64,000 bases of DNA from Nitrosopumilus oxyclinae (GTDB taxonomy: Archaea > Thermoproteota > Nitrososphaeria > Nitrososphaerales > Nitrosopumilaceae). Positions 54,325 to 63,319 of this stretch are shown here, in pieces. Each line of letters starts with the position of its first letter. Position 1 is the first letter of the stretch. The notes below the pieces were generated by a model. It worked only from the letters and a program-made list of their open reading frames with translations, was not told the origin of the DNA and did not search any database. The position numbers were made by a program, and so were the translations under genes. The DNA is taken from NCBI RefSeq assembly GCF_013407165.1, contig NZ_CP026994.1:958187-1022186 (forward strand). The letters run 5' to 3'.

Positions 54325-54885
54325 ATGCCACAAACAAAACCAATGGTGAGTGTAGAAAACGTTGTAGCTTCAGCAGACGTAATGCAAAAAATGGACTTGA
54401 ATGATATTACTAGGAAATTTCCAGATGTAGAGTATCATCCAGACTCATTTCCAGGACTAGTATTCAGATTAAAAACTCCAAAAACGGCAACATTGATTTT
54501 CACGTCAGGTAAAATGGTGTGCACTGGTTCAAAATCCGAAGAATTGGCAAAAAAAGCAGTAAAAACAGTAGTACAAGATCTTCGAAAAGGAGGAATTAAG
54601 GTCAAAAAAAACGCAGTAGTAACAATTCAAAACATTGTGGCATCCATCAATTTAGGTGGAAAAATCCATTTGGAACAAGCTGCAAGAACATTACCACGAA
54701 GTATGTATGAACCTGAACAATTCCCAGGTCTTATTCATAGAATGGTAGATCCAAAGACAGTCATTTTATTATTCTCATCAGGAAAACTTGTATGTACAGG
54801 AGCTAAACATGAAGAAGACGTGTATCGTTCTGTAAATAATCTACACGCATTACTTGAAGAAAAAGAATTAATGATTTATGATTAA
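54325..54885 (+). CDS. tbp: TATA-box-binding protein
   Basis: A 186-aa TBP, the core promoter-recognition factor, made of two saddle repeats. Repeat 1 has ENVVASADVMQKMDL, FPGLVFRL and GKMVCTGSKS. Repeat 2 has QNIVASINLGGKIHL, FPGLIHRM and GKLVCTGAKHEED. A short acidic/hydrophobic C-terminal tail (EEKELMIYD) follows. ATG start. A single copy is visible; its partner TFB is encoded at 38821. Confidence 0.97.
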   Translation: MPQTKPMVSVENVVASADVMQKMDLNDITRKFPDVEYHPDSFPGLVFRLKTPKTATLIFTSGKMVCTGSKSEELAKKAVKTVVQDLRKGGIKVKKNAVVTIQNIVASINLGGKIHLEQAARTLPRSMYEPEQFPGLIHRMVDPKTVILLFSSGKLVCTGAKHEEDVYRSVNNLHALLEEKELMIYD

Positions 54886-54947
54886 TTTTCCAAATCAAAA
54901 ACTAATTTTCATTAATTTTAATTTAAAAAAATAATTTCTAATTTAGA

Positions 54948-55277
54948 TTATTTAATTGGACTTCCTAAAGGAACATCTTCTGTCACAGTCAACCAGAAAG
55001 GTTTGTCATCCACATCAGCTGCCAACAACATTGCATTTGATTCAACTCCTGCCATTTTTTTTGGTTCAAGATTTGCAATTACAATAACAGTTTTTCCAAC
55101 TATATCTTCAGGTCGATAATATTGTGCGCCTCCAATTATTACATCACGTTGATCATCATCACCCAAATCAATTCTACCTTTGATAATCCTAGATTTACCC
55201 TCAATTGGTTCAGTCGCAATAATTTTAGCAACACGAATGTCTAACTTTGCAAAGTCATCATAAGTTATCGTAGACAT
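54948..55277 (-). CDS. tRNA-binding domain protein (EMAP/CsaA type)
   Basis: A 109-aa stand-alone OB-fold of the tRNA-binding domain family found at the C-terminus of MetRS and in CsaA. Key segments are DFAKLDIRVAKIIATEPIEG, VIIGGAQYY and VIVIANLEPKKMAGVESNAM. It could act in trans as a MetRS beta-like subunit or as a chaperone, and no MetRS is nearby. ATG start. Confidence 0.88.
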   Translation of the reverse strand: MSTITYDDFAKLDIRVAKIIATEPIEGKSRIIKGRIDLGDDDQRDVIIGGAQYYRPEDIVGKTVIVIANLEPKKMAGVESNAMLLAADVDDKPFWLTVTEDVPLGSPIK

Positions 55278-55317
55278 GATAAAACCTAATTTTCCCCGTT
55301 AAAATGAATTTCGAATT

Positions 55318-55533
55318 TCATTGTAAATCTTTTTTGTTAATCCCACTTGTTTCAATCTCATACCTTAATGCTGCAGGAATTTCCATATACTTTTTGTTAA
55401 CTAATTCAACAATTTGATCTTCAGGAACATTGACTTTTTTCAATAATTTCCCTCGTTGATGAGCATATGCATTTTTCCAAAAACCTGCACCATCTAAAGT
55501 TTCAATTTTTGGCATGTATTTTGTTGGTTTCAT
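55318..55533 (-). CDS. small basic hypothetical protein
   Basis: A 71-aa basic protein (KPTKYMPKIETLDGAGFWKN, then HQRGKLLKKVNVPED) with no Cys or membrane segment. ATG start. A structured sequence immediately upstream (55553-55632) probably forms its RNA leader. I recognise no family; it may be a small nucleic-acid-binding protein. Confidence 0.6.
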   Translation of the reverse strand: MKPTKYMPKIETLDGAGFWKNAYAHQRGKLLKKVNVPEDQIVELVNKKYMEIPAALRYEIETSGINKKDLQ

Positions 55534-55552
55534 TTTTTTTCAAGTTTTAAGG

Positions 55553-55632
55553 GACTGTGACCGAAGAATGGCAAACGCCATTGGAACTGGAGTTAATGTT
55601 CCGGATTTTAGGCATGTTACCGATCACAGTCT
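55553..55632 (-). ncRNA. candidate structured leader or small RNA
   Basis: On the minus strand an 80-nt segment can fold into a closed multi-arm structure. The closing stem is GACTGTGA/TCACAGTC (8 bp). Inner hairpins are GGAAC/GTTCC (5 bp, 10-nt loop), AATGGC-GTTT-GCCATT (6 bp) and a possible GGTA-ACA-TGCC. A TATA-like TAAATATATTA on this strand (55664-55654) is about 26 nt upstream of the first base of the closing stem. It ends 19 nt before the ATG of the 71-aa protein. It matches no tRNA or known riboswitch I can name. Confidence 0.45.
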
Positions 55633-55653
55633 ATTTGAAACATTGTAAGAATC

Positions 55654-55664
55654 TAATATATTTA
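55654..55664. promoter_or_regulatory. near-palindromic TATA element usable in both directions
   Basis: TAATATATTTA lies 25-35 nt before the plus-strand SRPBCC ATG (55689), and about 26 nt before the start of the structured element on the minus strand. Its near symmetry would let it serve both. Confidence 0.45.
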
Positions 55665-55688
55665 ATGCGGAAGAGGGGACTTCATTCT

Positions 55689-56105
55689 ATGGCTACAATC
55701 CAAGTTGAAGTAGAAATCAATGCCTCAATAGACAAAGTGTGGGATATTGTTTCAGATATAGATAATGAACCAAAGTTTTGGAAGGGCACAAAAGAAGTCA
55801 GAAATATTTCAAAAGAAGGTAATACCATCAGTAGAGAAGTCATAATTGCGTTTAGAGATCAAAAATGCTTACAAGAAGTAAAAATTTACCCAAAAGAGAA
55901 AATTGAAGCACGATTCACCAAAGGTATAATCGATGGTGAAAAAATAGTATCATTGTCAGTCAAAGGTGAAAAAACAATACTTTCAACATATTGGGATATC
56001 AAACTAACAGGAGTGATGGGCATGTTTACAGGTATGATTAAAAAACACATCAAAAGTGGTACAAAGCAAGCCATGCAAAGTATCAAAGAAGAAATCGAGA
56101 GATAG
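55689..56105 (+). CDS. SRPBCC-family ligand-binding protein (START-like)
   Basis: A 138-aa START/Bet v1-like (polyketide-cyclase) helix-grip protein. It starts MATIQVEVEINASIDKVWDI and contains SDIDNEPKFWKGTKEV and the final long helix KSGTKQAMQSIKEEIE. Such proteins bind hydrophobic ligands or act in lipid or aromatic metabolism. I chose ATG 55689 because it has a TATA-like box 25-34 nt upstream. The open frame continues back to 55557 but that part overlaps the structured element. The glycosyltransferase gene follows after 5 nt. Confidence 0.8.
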   Translation: MATIQVEVEINASIDKVWDIVSDIDNEPKFWKGTKEVRNISKEGNTISREVIIAFRDQKCLQEVKIYPKEKIEARFTKGIIDGEKIVSLSVKGEKTILSTYWDIKLTGVMGMFTGMIKKHIKSGTKQAMQSIKEEIER

Positions 56106-56110
56106 ATTTC

Positions 56111-57319
56111 ATGGATTTAATCCTAGATATTTTCAATTATACATTAACTGCAATTCTAATTGGAATTTGTGGCGCATGGATTTTTCTTATCAAATCAATG
56201 CTTGAGTCATTTAGATTAACACCATATTTAGATAAATTTGAAAATACATCTAAAACAAATCCCAAAGTTTCAATAATTTTACCAGCAAGAAACGAAGAAG
56301 AGTTCATTGAAAAATGCCTAGATTCACTAGTTAAACAAAACTATGAAAATTATGAAATCATTGTAGTTGATGATTCGTCAGAAGATAAAACAGGAGAAAT
56401 AATTTCAGAATATGCAAAAAAATATCCAAAAATAATTCCAGTATCTGCAAGCCCAAAACCGGATGGATGGATGGGAAAGAACTGGGCATGCATGGAAGGT
56501 TACAAAAAAGCAACCGGTGAATTATTACTTTTTACTGATGCAGACACAAAACATGCAGAAAATGTCATAACACTTGCAGTAACTCATTTGAATTCATTTG
56601 GATTGGATGCATTATCAGCAATACCAAAAATGTTAACATTTGATTTTTGGACAAACATCACACTTCCAATGATTTCAACATTCTTGCATACTAGATTTTC
56701 AGCATTAAATGTAAACAATCCAGAAAAAAAGACAGGTTATTTTTTTGGGAGTTTCTTTATTCTTAAAAAAACAACATATCAAGAAGTGGGCACTCATGAA
56801 GGAGTCAAGCAAGAAATTATTGAAGACGGAGCATTAGGGAAAAAAGTCAAGGAGGCAGGATATAAAATGAAAATGGTTCGTGGAGAACATCTCATCGAAG
56901 CTATTTGGGCACGAGATAAGGGAACTTTATGGAATGCTCTAAAGAGGCTAATGGTGCCACTCTATCTACAGAGTGGAAAAATTGCAATAGGGATATTTTT
57001 TGCAATAGTATTTTTGTTATTTATCCCATTTCCAATATTCACAATTTCATCTATATTCCCAATAGAGTCAATATCTGCAAAAATACTTTGTATTGCATCT
57101 GCAATCGCTTCAATTCTGATTTACATTGGAGCAATTATTGAAGTGAAAATAGGTTTAAAATTAAAATTAGCATATGCAATATTTGCACCAGTAGGAAGTT
57201 TAGTAGTAGTCTTAGGATTTTTGAGTGGGTTGCTACAAGCTAAAAGAACATCTGCAGTAACATGGAGAGGTAGAAGTTATTCAATGAAAGATCATTCTCA
57301 AAGTTCAATTAGTGTATAG
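56111..57319 (+). CDS. membrane glycosyltransferase, family 2
   Basis: A 402-aa GT2-family enzyme: one N-terminal membrane segment, then the GT-A domain with VSIILPARNEEEFIEKCL, IVVDDSSEDKT, GWMGKNWACMEG and the metal-binding FTDADTKHA. About three C-terminal membrane segments follow. It resembles carotenoid- or hopanoid-associated glycosyltransferases (CruC/HpnB type), but lipid or surface glycan targets are possible. ATG start, 5 nt after the SRPBCC gene. Confidence 0.85.
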   Translation: MDLILDIFNYTLTAILIGICGAWIFLIKSMLESFRLTPYLDKFENTSKTNPKVSIILPARNEEEFIEKCLDSLVKQNYENYEIIVVDDSSEDKTGEIISEYAKKYPKIIPVSASPKPDGWMGKNWACMEGYKKATGELLLFTDADTKHAENVITLAVTHLNSFGLDALSAIPKMLTFDFWTNITLPMISTFLHTRFSALNVNNPEKKTGYFFGSFFILKKTTYQEVGTHEGVKQEIIEDGALGKKVKEAGYKMKMVRGEHLIEAIWARDKGTLWNALKRLMVPLYLQSGKIAIGIFFAIVFLLFIPFPIFTISSIFPIESISAKILCIASAIASILIYIGAIIEVKIGLKLKLAYAIFAPVGSLVVVLGFLSGLLQAKRTSAVTWRGRSYSMKDHSQSSISV

Positions 57320-57357
57320 CAAGCCTTTTAGATAGAAAGTAAGAAATAAAAAATCTC

Positions 57358-58491
57358 ATGGACAAATCAGGAGTATTTGTAGGTGGGGCAATAGGAGCAG
57401 CAATAACATTAGTTATTGTTGCAGTACTGTTTATCTCATCACCAGAATTAGCAGAACCAGATATCATAAATGATAATACAAACATAGTTGCCGAAGCGTC
57501 TCCATTAATTTCCAAGAAGTTATCATTAATTGAAATTTTTGAAAAATCAGAACCAGGAGTAGTTAGAGTTAATGTTCAAAGAGGGGAATCCGAAGAAGTG
57601 AAAGGAGGTGTAGGTTCAGGTTTTGTTTTTGACAAGAAAGGGCACATCATAACAAATGCACATGTTGTAAAAGATGCAAACAAAGTAGTAGTCACATTTC
57701 TCGATGGTAGATCATATAACGCAGATATTATTGGAGTTGATACATACACAGACATTGCCATCATCAAAGTTAATGCAGATTTAGCTTTGTTACATCCATT
57801 ATCCATTGGAGATTCTTCAAATCTCAAAGTAGGAGAACAGATTGCTGCAATTGGTAATCCATTTGGATTATCAGGATCTATGACTTCTGGAATTATTAGT
57901 CAATTAGGCAGATTACTTCCAACTGAATCAAACTATCAAATTCCAGATGTAATTCAAACAGATGCTGCAATCAATCCTGGCAATTCTGGAGGACCACTAC
58001 TCAACATGCGTGGTGAAATAGTTGGAATTAACACTGCAATACAATCAACAACAGGAGAATTTACAGGGGTTGGGTTTTCGATTCCATCACAGACAGTTGC
58101 AAAAATTGTTCCAACATTAATTGAAGATGGAGAATACAAACATCCATGGATTGGAATTTCAGGTAGAGACATTGATCCAGACATGGCGAAGGTTTTGAAT
58201 GTAAAAGAGGCAGTTGGATTCTTAGTAATTACAGTGGTAGAAGATAGTCCAGCATTTCGTGCAGGATTGATTGGTTCTGAAAAAACCATCGAAGTTGACG
58301 GAGTCAACTATCCATTAGGAGGAGATATTATTTTAGCAGTTGATGGAAAAGAAGTCAGAAAAATTGATGATATTTTGGTTCATTTGCAAAGAGCAAAGAC
58401 AGTAGGTGATGAAATGGTATTAGAAATTCTAAGGGATGGAAGGACTACAAATGTCACAATATTACTAGATGAAAGACCAAATGGAAATTAA
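57358..58491 (+). CDS. HtrA/DegP-like serine protease with PDZ domain
   Basis: A 377-aa membrane-anchored S1C protease. The N-terminal signal anchor is FVGGAIGAAITLVIVAVLF. The trypsin-like triad is His in TNAHVV, Asp in YTDIAIIKV and Ser in NPGNSGGPLL. A PDZ domain follows at about residues 270-370 (GFLVITVVEDSPAFRAGL). It is expected to degrade or refold misfolded secreted proteins. ATG start, 38 nt after the glycosyltransferase and 42 nt before cofG on the same strand. Confidence 0.95.
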   Translation: MDKSGVFVGGAIGAAITLVIVAVLFISSPELAEPDIINDNTNIVAEASPLISKKLSLIEIFEKSEPGVVRVNVQRGESEEVKGGVGSGFVFDKKGHIITNAHVVKDANKVVVTFLDGRSYNADIIGVDTYTDIAIIKVNADLALLHPLSIGDSSNLKVGEQIAAIGNPFGLSGSMTSGIISQLGRLLPTESNYQIPDVIQTDAAINPGNSGGPLLNMRGEIVGINTAIQSTTGEFTGVGFSIPSQTVAKIVPTLIEDGEYKHPWIGISGRDIDPDMAKVLNVKEAVGFLVITVVEDSPAFRAGLIGSEKTIEVDGVNYPLGGDIILAVDGKEVRKIDDILVHLQRAKTVGDEMVLEILRDGRTTNVTILLDERPNGN

Positions 58492-58533
58492 ATCAATACA
58501 AGCATAAATACTTCCTAAAAAGAAATCCTTCTG

Positions 58534-59703
58534 TTGAACAATCTTGTCTTTGATTCAGAGAGTTTAAACCAGATTTTAGAAAATAAGCCAGCCTCCCGTC
58601 AAGAAATAATCGAAATATATCAAAAGGCAACAACAAATCCAGATAACTTGTATCAAGTCTCACAAAATTTAAGAAAGAAATTTAAAAATAATTCTGTAAC
58701 CTTTTCAAAAAAAGCATTTTTCAATATTGTAAATTTATGCAAAGATACTTGTTCATATTGTACTTACAAATCTGAACCGGGAGAAGCAAAACTTTCGTTG
58801 ATGTCAAAACAACAGATTACTGAATTACTAACACTTGCAAAAAAATACAGATGTGTGGAAGCACTTTTTGTCACAGGGGAACAACCAGAGCAAAGATATC
58901 AAGAAGCTCGAGATTGGTTAAAAGAAAACGGGTTCAAATCTACTGTAGAATATCTGATTCATTCATCAGAACTGGCATTAGAAATGGGGATGTTCCCACA
59001 TACAAATGCAGGAAATCTAAATTATGAAGAGATGAAAGAATTGAAAAAAACTAATGTGTCAATGGGAGTAATGCTAGAAAATGTCAGTGAGCGATTAACA
59101 GAAAAAGGAATGCCACATCATTTAGCAGCAAGTAAAAGACCAAAAGCAAGATTAGCAATTTTAGAAAATTCTGGAAAACTAGGCATACCAATGACTACAG
59201 GGATTCTAGTAGGCATAGGAGAAACAATAGATGAAATTATTGATTCATTATTTGCAATTAAACAACTTAACGACAAACATGGAAATATTCAAGAAGTTAT
59301 TTTACAAAACTTTCAGCCAAAACCAGATACTAGAATGAAAAACGAACCATCAGCTGATGAAAAATACTTCAAACTAGTTGTTGCATTATCAAGGATCATC
59401 ATGCCACAAATGAATATACAGATTCCTCCAAATCTATCTCCAAAATCATATCAGAGTTTCTTATCAGTGGGAATAAATGATTGGGGAGGAATATCTCCAC
59501 TCACTCCAGACTTTGTAAATCCCGAATTTTCTTGGCCAGAAATTAACAAAGTAGATGATTATTCGAAAAAAGCAGGCTTTGATTTAAAATGCCGATTCCC
59601 AATATACCCAGAGTATTTTTCTTTTATTAGTAAAGAGTTAAGAGATAAGATATCAGTCATTGAAGATGAGGAAGGATTCGTAAAAGAGGAATATTGGAGA
59701 TGA
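58534..59703 (+). CDS. cofG: FO synthase subunit 1 (radical SAM)
   Basis: CofG and CofH together make FO, the deazaflavin chromophore of F420. CofG is a 389-aa radical SAM protein with the cluster motif C-x3-C-x2-C in CKDTCSYC, followed by the TIM barrel with LFVTGEQPEQRY, HTNAGNL, TTGILVGIGET and NFQPKPDTRM. TTG start. The cofH ATG overlaps its TGA stop (ATGA), so the two are translationally coupled. Confidence 0.95.
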   Translation: MNNLVFDSESLNQILENKPASRQEIIEIYQKATTNPDNLYQVSQNLRKKFKNNSVTFSKKAFFNIVNLCKDTCSYCTYKSEPGEAKLSLMSKQQITELLTLAKKYRCVEALFVTGEQPEQRYQEARDWLKENGFKSTVEYLIHSSELALEMGMFPHTNAGNLNYEEMKELKKTNVSMGVMLENVSERLTEKGMPHHLAASKRPKARLAILENSGKLGIPMTTGILVGIGETIDEIIDSLFAIKQLNDKHGNIQEVILQNFQPKPDTRMKNEPSADEKYFKLVVALSRIIMPQMNIQIPPNLSPKSYQSFLSVGINDWGGISPLTPDFVNPEFSWPEINKVDDYSKKAGFDLKCRFPIYPEYFSFISKELRDKISVIEDEEGFVKEEYWR

Positions 59704-60956
59704 TTACTAACATAGATTCACTTTTCAAAAATGCCGATCCCATAATAGCAGGAATTCTAAACGATGCATTATCTGAAAAAGAAATTTCAGCAGATGACGG
59801 ATTAAAATTATTCAAAGTGCAAGGAATTGACTTTCATTTAGTAGGTCTCGTTGCAGACGAATTAAGAAAGAGACGAGTCGGGGATATAGTGTCATATGTA
59901 GTAAATAGAAATATCAATTTTACAAATGTCTGTATCAAACAATGCGGTTTTTGTGCATTTAGTAGAGATTTCAGAGAAGAAGAAGGGTATTTTCTTCCAA
60001 ACGAAGAGATTGTACGAAGAGCAAAAGAAGCATATCAGTTAGGAGCGACTGAAGTTTGCATTCAGGCAGGACTACCACCAGATATGGAGGGGGATTTGTA
60101 TGAAAAAATTTGCAGAGATATTAAAAAAGAGATTCCAGATATTCATATTCACGGTTTTTCCCCCGAAGAAATTCTCTATGGAGCAACTCGCTCAAATGTA
60201 TCAATTGAAGAATTTTTAAAAAGAATGAAAGAGGCGGGGGTAAACACACTTCCTGGCACATCAGCTGAAATTCTTGATCAAAAACTAAGAGATAAAATCT
60301 CTCCAGGTAGAATTAGTGTTGAAAATTGGGAGACAGTTATCAAAAGTGCCCATAAAATGGGAATTAATACAACCTCAACTATGATGTTTGGACATGTGGA
60401 AACACTTGAAGATAGGGTAAAACATATCGTGCGTTTAAGAGAAATTCAAAAAGAAACAGGAGGATTTACAGAATTTGTCCCACTAAATTTCATACATACA
60501 GAAGCTCCAATGTACAAACACCAATTACATGAAGGGATAAGACAAGGAGGTAGCGGAAATGATGTTTTACTCACACATGCAGTTTCAAGAATCATGTTAA
60601 ATAATTCGATTGATAATTTACAAATGTCATGGGTAAAAGAAGGACAAAAAATGTCACAGTTACTACTCATGTGGGGAGCAAATGATTTTGGAGGAACATT
60701 AATCAACGAAAGTATTTCAACATCTGCAGGTTCAGAATATGGTCAATTGTTAAAACCTAAAGAAATTAGAAGAATGGTAAAAGAAATTGGAAGAATTCCA
60801 GCTGAAAGAAACACACATTATGAAATTCTGAAAAAATTTGACGGTGAAGAAGAGATAGAAGATAAATTAGATAATGTCACAGACAAGCAATTTGGATCAT
60901 ATGTAGAATTAATTAAAATAAATAAATATAATTATAAAAATCCAAGGAAACAATAA
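59700..60956 (+). CDS. cofH: FO synthase subunit 2 (radical SAM)
   Basis: The second FO synthase subunit, about 418 aa. The radical SAM motif is CIKQCGFC, followed by YFLPNEEIVRRAKEAYQLGA, ATEVCIQAGLPP, the HGFSPEEI segment and TTSTMMFGHVE. I start it at ATG 59700, which overlaps the cofG stop by 4 nt. A TTG two codons earlier is also in frame. tldE starts 1 nt after the stop, so the genes form an operon. Confidence 0.94.
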   Translation: MITNIDSLFKNADPIIAGILNDALSEKEISADDGLKLFKVQGIDFHLVGLVADELRKRRVGDIVSYVVNRNINFTNVCIKQCGFCAFSRDFREEEGYFLPNEEIVRRAKEAYQLGATEVCIQAGLPPDMEGDLYEKICRDIKKEIPDIHIHGFSPEEILYGATRSNVSIEEFLKRMKEAGVNTLPGTSAEILDQKLRDKISPGRISVENWETVIKSAHKMGINTTSTMMFGHVETLEDRVKHIVRLREIQKETGGFTEFVPLNFIHTEAPMYKHQLHEGIRQGGSGNDVLLTHAVSRIMLNNSIDNLQMSWVKEGQKMSQLLLMWGANDFGGTLINESISTSAGSEYGQLLKPKEIRRMVKEIGRIPAERNTHYEILKKFDGEEEIEDKLDNVTDKQFGSYVELIKINKYNYKNPRKQ

Positions 60957-60957
60957 T

Positions 60958-62316
60958 TTGTCAGCCTTAGAAAAGGCACTCAGTCATTCAAAAAAATTAA
61001 AAATTGATGAATGTGATGTTACTTTAGTAAAGAAAAAAATTACTACAATCAGAATTACAGATTCAGAAATTGTTGAGATTAAACAGAATTTTGATAAGAG
61101 TTTTGGAATTAGACTAATTCATGATAAAAAAATTGCGTCCATGCAGACAACAAATGAAGAAGACATAGAACATACAATGCAGAAAGCCTTGAGAGTAACA
61201 TCAAATCTCAAATCAAGGGAATTTTGGGAAGGACTGCCAGATAAAGCATATCATATTCAATTAGAGGGAACATTTGATACAAAACTAGATCAGATTTCAG
61301 GTACTGAATGCACGGATATCGCACAAAATATGATTAATTCTGCAAATAATGATAAAGTAGATACGATTACAGGATCACTCCACATAGTATCTGAAAAATA
61401 TCAATTGATGAATTCCCATGGACTTGATTTTATCGATAAATCCACATACATTTCAGGAATAATTAATGCAGAATCAGAACATGGAGAGACGCCAGTATCA
61501 GGAATAGGACATTCATGTGGTAGAACATTATCAAATTTTTCACCACAGCAGATAGGCAAAGATGCAAAGACAATGTGTATAGAGTCAATAAATCCACAGA
61601 AAATTAATTCCGACACATATTCCATAATTTTTGAACCGTATTCAGTAGGAGAATTATTAGCTTTTGTTATTGCATCTAATTTTAATTTTAAAACATTTAG
61701 AGAAAAGAAAAGTTGTTTTTCAGATAGTTATGAAAAAAAAATTGCAGTTGAACAACTTAATTTAATTGATGATCCACACATACCAGAAGGGATTGGAACA
61801 AAATCAATAGACGATGAAGGAACCAAAACGCAAAAACAGAATCTTATAGAAAAAGGTATTTTCAAAAATACATTTTCTAATTTATTTGATAGTTATAAAG
61901 AAGGAAAACAATCAACAGGCAATGCATCACGTCCGGGCTCCCCCATGGGAAGGAGTTCTGAGCCAATTCCGATATCATCTCCACATAATCTGAAAATAGT
62001 TTCAGGAGATCATTCTCAAGAAGAGATGATTAGAGAAACAAAGCACGGATTACTTGTAGGAAGACTATGGTACACATATGCAGTGAATCCAATTAGAGGA
62101 GATTTTTCATGTACTGCAAGGAGTGGAATTAGAATTATTGAGAATGGAAAAATTATAGGCCCAGGAAAATCAGTCAGAATAATTCACAATCTTCCAAACA
62201 TGTTGAAAAATATTTCAGCCATTGGAAATAATCAAAGAAATATTATCCAATGGGCATCACTTCCATCAATTGCTCCTTCATTAAAGGCCGAAAACATTGC
62301 AGTAAATTCCATTTAG
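60958..62316 (+). CDS. TldD/TldE-family protein, PmbA (TldE) type
   Basis: A 452-aa member of the TldD/PmbA family of metalloprotease-like proteins. The N-terminal domain carries ITTIRITDSEIVEIKQ and the C-terminal half has GGPSM-like GNASRPGSPMGRSSEPIP and a HSCGRTLS region. No HExxxH metal motif is visible, so it fits the non-catalytic TldE/PmbA partner. TldD itself is not in the window. TTG start, 1 nt after cofH. Confidence 0.82.
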   Translation: MSALEKALSHSKKLKIDECDVTLVKKKITTIRITDSEIVEIKQNFDKSFGIRLIHDKKIASMQTTNEEDIEHTMQKALRVTSNLKSREFWEGLPDKAYHIQLEGTFDTKLDQISGTECTDIAQNMINSANNDKVDTITGSLHIVSEKYQLMNSHGLDFIDKSTYISGIINAESEHGETPVSGIGHSCGRTLSNFSPQQIGKDAKTMCIESINPQKINSDTYSIIFEPYSVGELLAFVIASNFNFKTFREKKSCFSDSYEKKIAVEQLNLIDDPHIPEGIGTKSIDDEGTKTQKQNLIEKGIFKNTFSNLFDSYKEGKQSTGNASRPGSPMGRSSEPIPISSPHNLKIVSGDHSQEEMIRETKHGLLVGRLWYTYAVNPIRGDFSCTARSGIRIIENGKIIGPGKSVRIIHNLPNMLKNISAIGNNQRNIIQWASLPSIAPSLKAENIAVNSI

Positions 62317-62335
62317 GCTCAAATTTAGGCACAAA

Positions 62336-63319
62336 TTACTTGAAAAAGGTGACTATGAGATATGCAACATAGCCAATAGATAAAGCAATACCCATTGCCC
62401 TACCAATAATTCCAGTTTTCAAAGCAATCAATAAAGATAGACTGAAAATAATCATAATTGCATAATCAACATAAACATCAGCACCAACCATTACACCTCC
62501 AAGTGCAGCACCAACTCCCATAATCATCAAAATATTGTAAATGTTACTTCCAATAATATTTCCAACACCAATGTCTGCATGACCTTTTCTAATTGCAATA
62601 ATTGATGTGATTAATTCTGGAAGAGAAGTTCCAATTGCAATCACAGTCAAACCTATAACCTTCTCAGACAATCCAAATTCTTTAGCTAAAATCACAGCAT
62701 TGTCAACAGTTAATAGCGCACCAACATACAAGAGAACCACTCCAATTGCAATTAATCCTGCAGATTTTAGATAAACATTGTTTGCACCTTGTTTGATTTC
62801 TTGTTTAATTTCTTGGTTAGTTTCTTGTTTAATTTCTTGGTTAGTTTCTTCTTTGTTTTCTGCTCTTTGTTTCATTGCATCTTTAAATGTATAATAAGCA
62901 AATACACCCAAACCGGCAAGTAATAAAACACCATCATATTGAGAAATTTCTCCATCAATTGAAATTAAAATTAAAAGTAATGAAACACCAAGCATGATTG
63001 GGATTTCTTTTCTTAAAATTGATTTGCTTACAGCAAGTGGAATAATTATTGCAGATAGACCAATCACCATACCAACATTTGCAATGTTACTACCTACAAT
63101 ATTTCCCAAAATAATTGCACTGTGTTCGCCAGCAGCTGCAATACTTGCTGCAAGTTCAGGAGTAGATGTACCATATGCAACTATTGTCATTCCAATTATC
63201 AAATTACTGGTACGGAATTTTCTTGCAATTGCAACACCCCCACTTACTAGCCAGTTACCACCGAAGCATAGCATAACTAAACCAACAATAGTCAGTATAG
63301 CACTTATTGCAATTTCCAC
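62336..63319 (-). CDS. Na+/Ca2+ exchanger family transporter (CaCA)
   Basis: A 327-aa cation/proton or Na/Ca exchanger with two inverted repeats of membrane helices. The alpha motifs are VAYGTSTPELAASI and GNIVGSNIANVGMV in the first half, and AIGTSLPELITSI and GNIIGSNIYNILMI in the second. Between them is a cytoplasmic linker containing the tandem NQEIKQET repeat (see 62797). ATG start. It would move Ca2+ or other cations using a Na+ gradient. Confidence 0.93.
   Translation of the reverse strand: MEIAISAILTIVGLVMLCFGGNWLVSGGVAIARKFRTSNLIIGMTIVAYGTSTPELAASIAAAGEHSAIILGNIVGSNIANVGMVIGLSAIIIPLAVSKSILRKEIPIMLGVSLLLILISIDGEISQYDGVLLLAGLGVFAYYTFKDAMKQRAENKEETNQEIKQETNQEIKQEIKQGANNVYLKSAGLIAIGVVLLYVGALLTVDNAVILAKEFGLSEKVIGLTVIAIGTSLPELITSIIAIRKGHADIGVGNIIGSNIYNILMIMGVGAALGGVMVGADVYVDYAIMIIFSLSLLIALKTGIIGRAMGIALSIGYVAYLIVTFFK
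62797..62844 (-). repeat. 24-bp perfect tandem duplication in the exchanger linker
   Basis: Two identical 24-bp units encode NQEIKQET twice, in the cytoplasmic linker between the two halves of the exchanger. Perfect identity suggests a recent slippage event in a tolerant, disordered region. A further partial unit follows. Confidence 0.9.

Noticed and set aside
55557-55688. Extended N-terminus of the SRPBCC protein
   Set aside because: The region contains the structured element and the TATA box, and the family fold begins at 55689.
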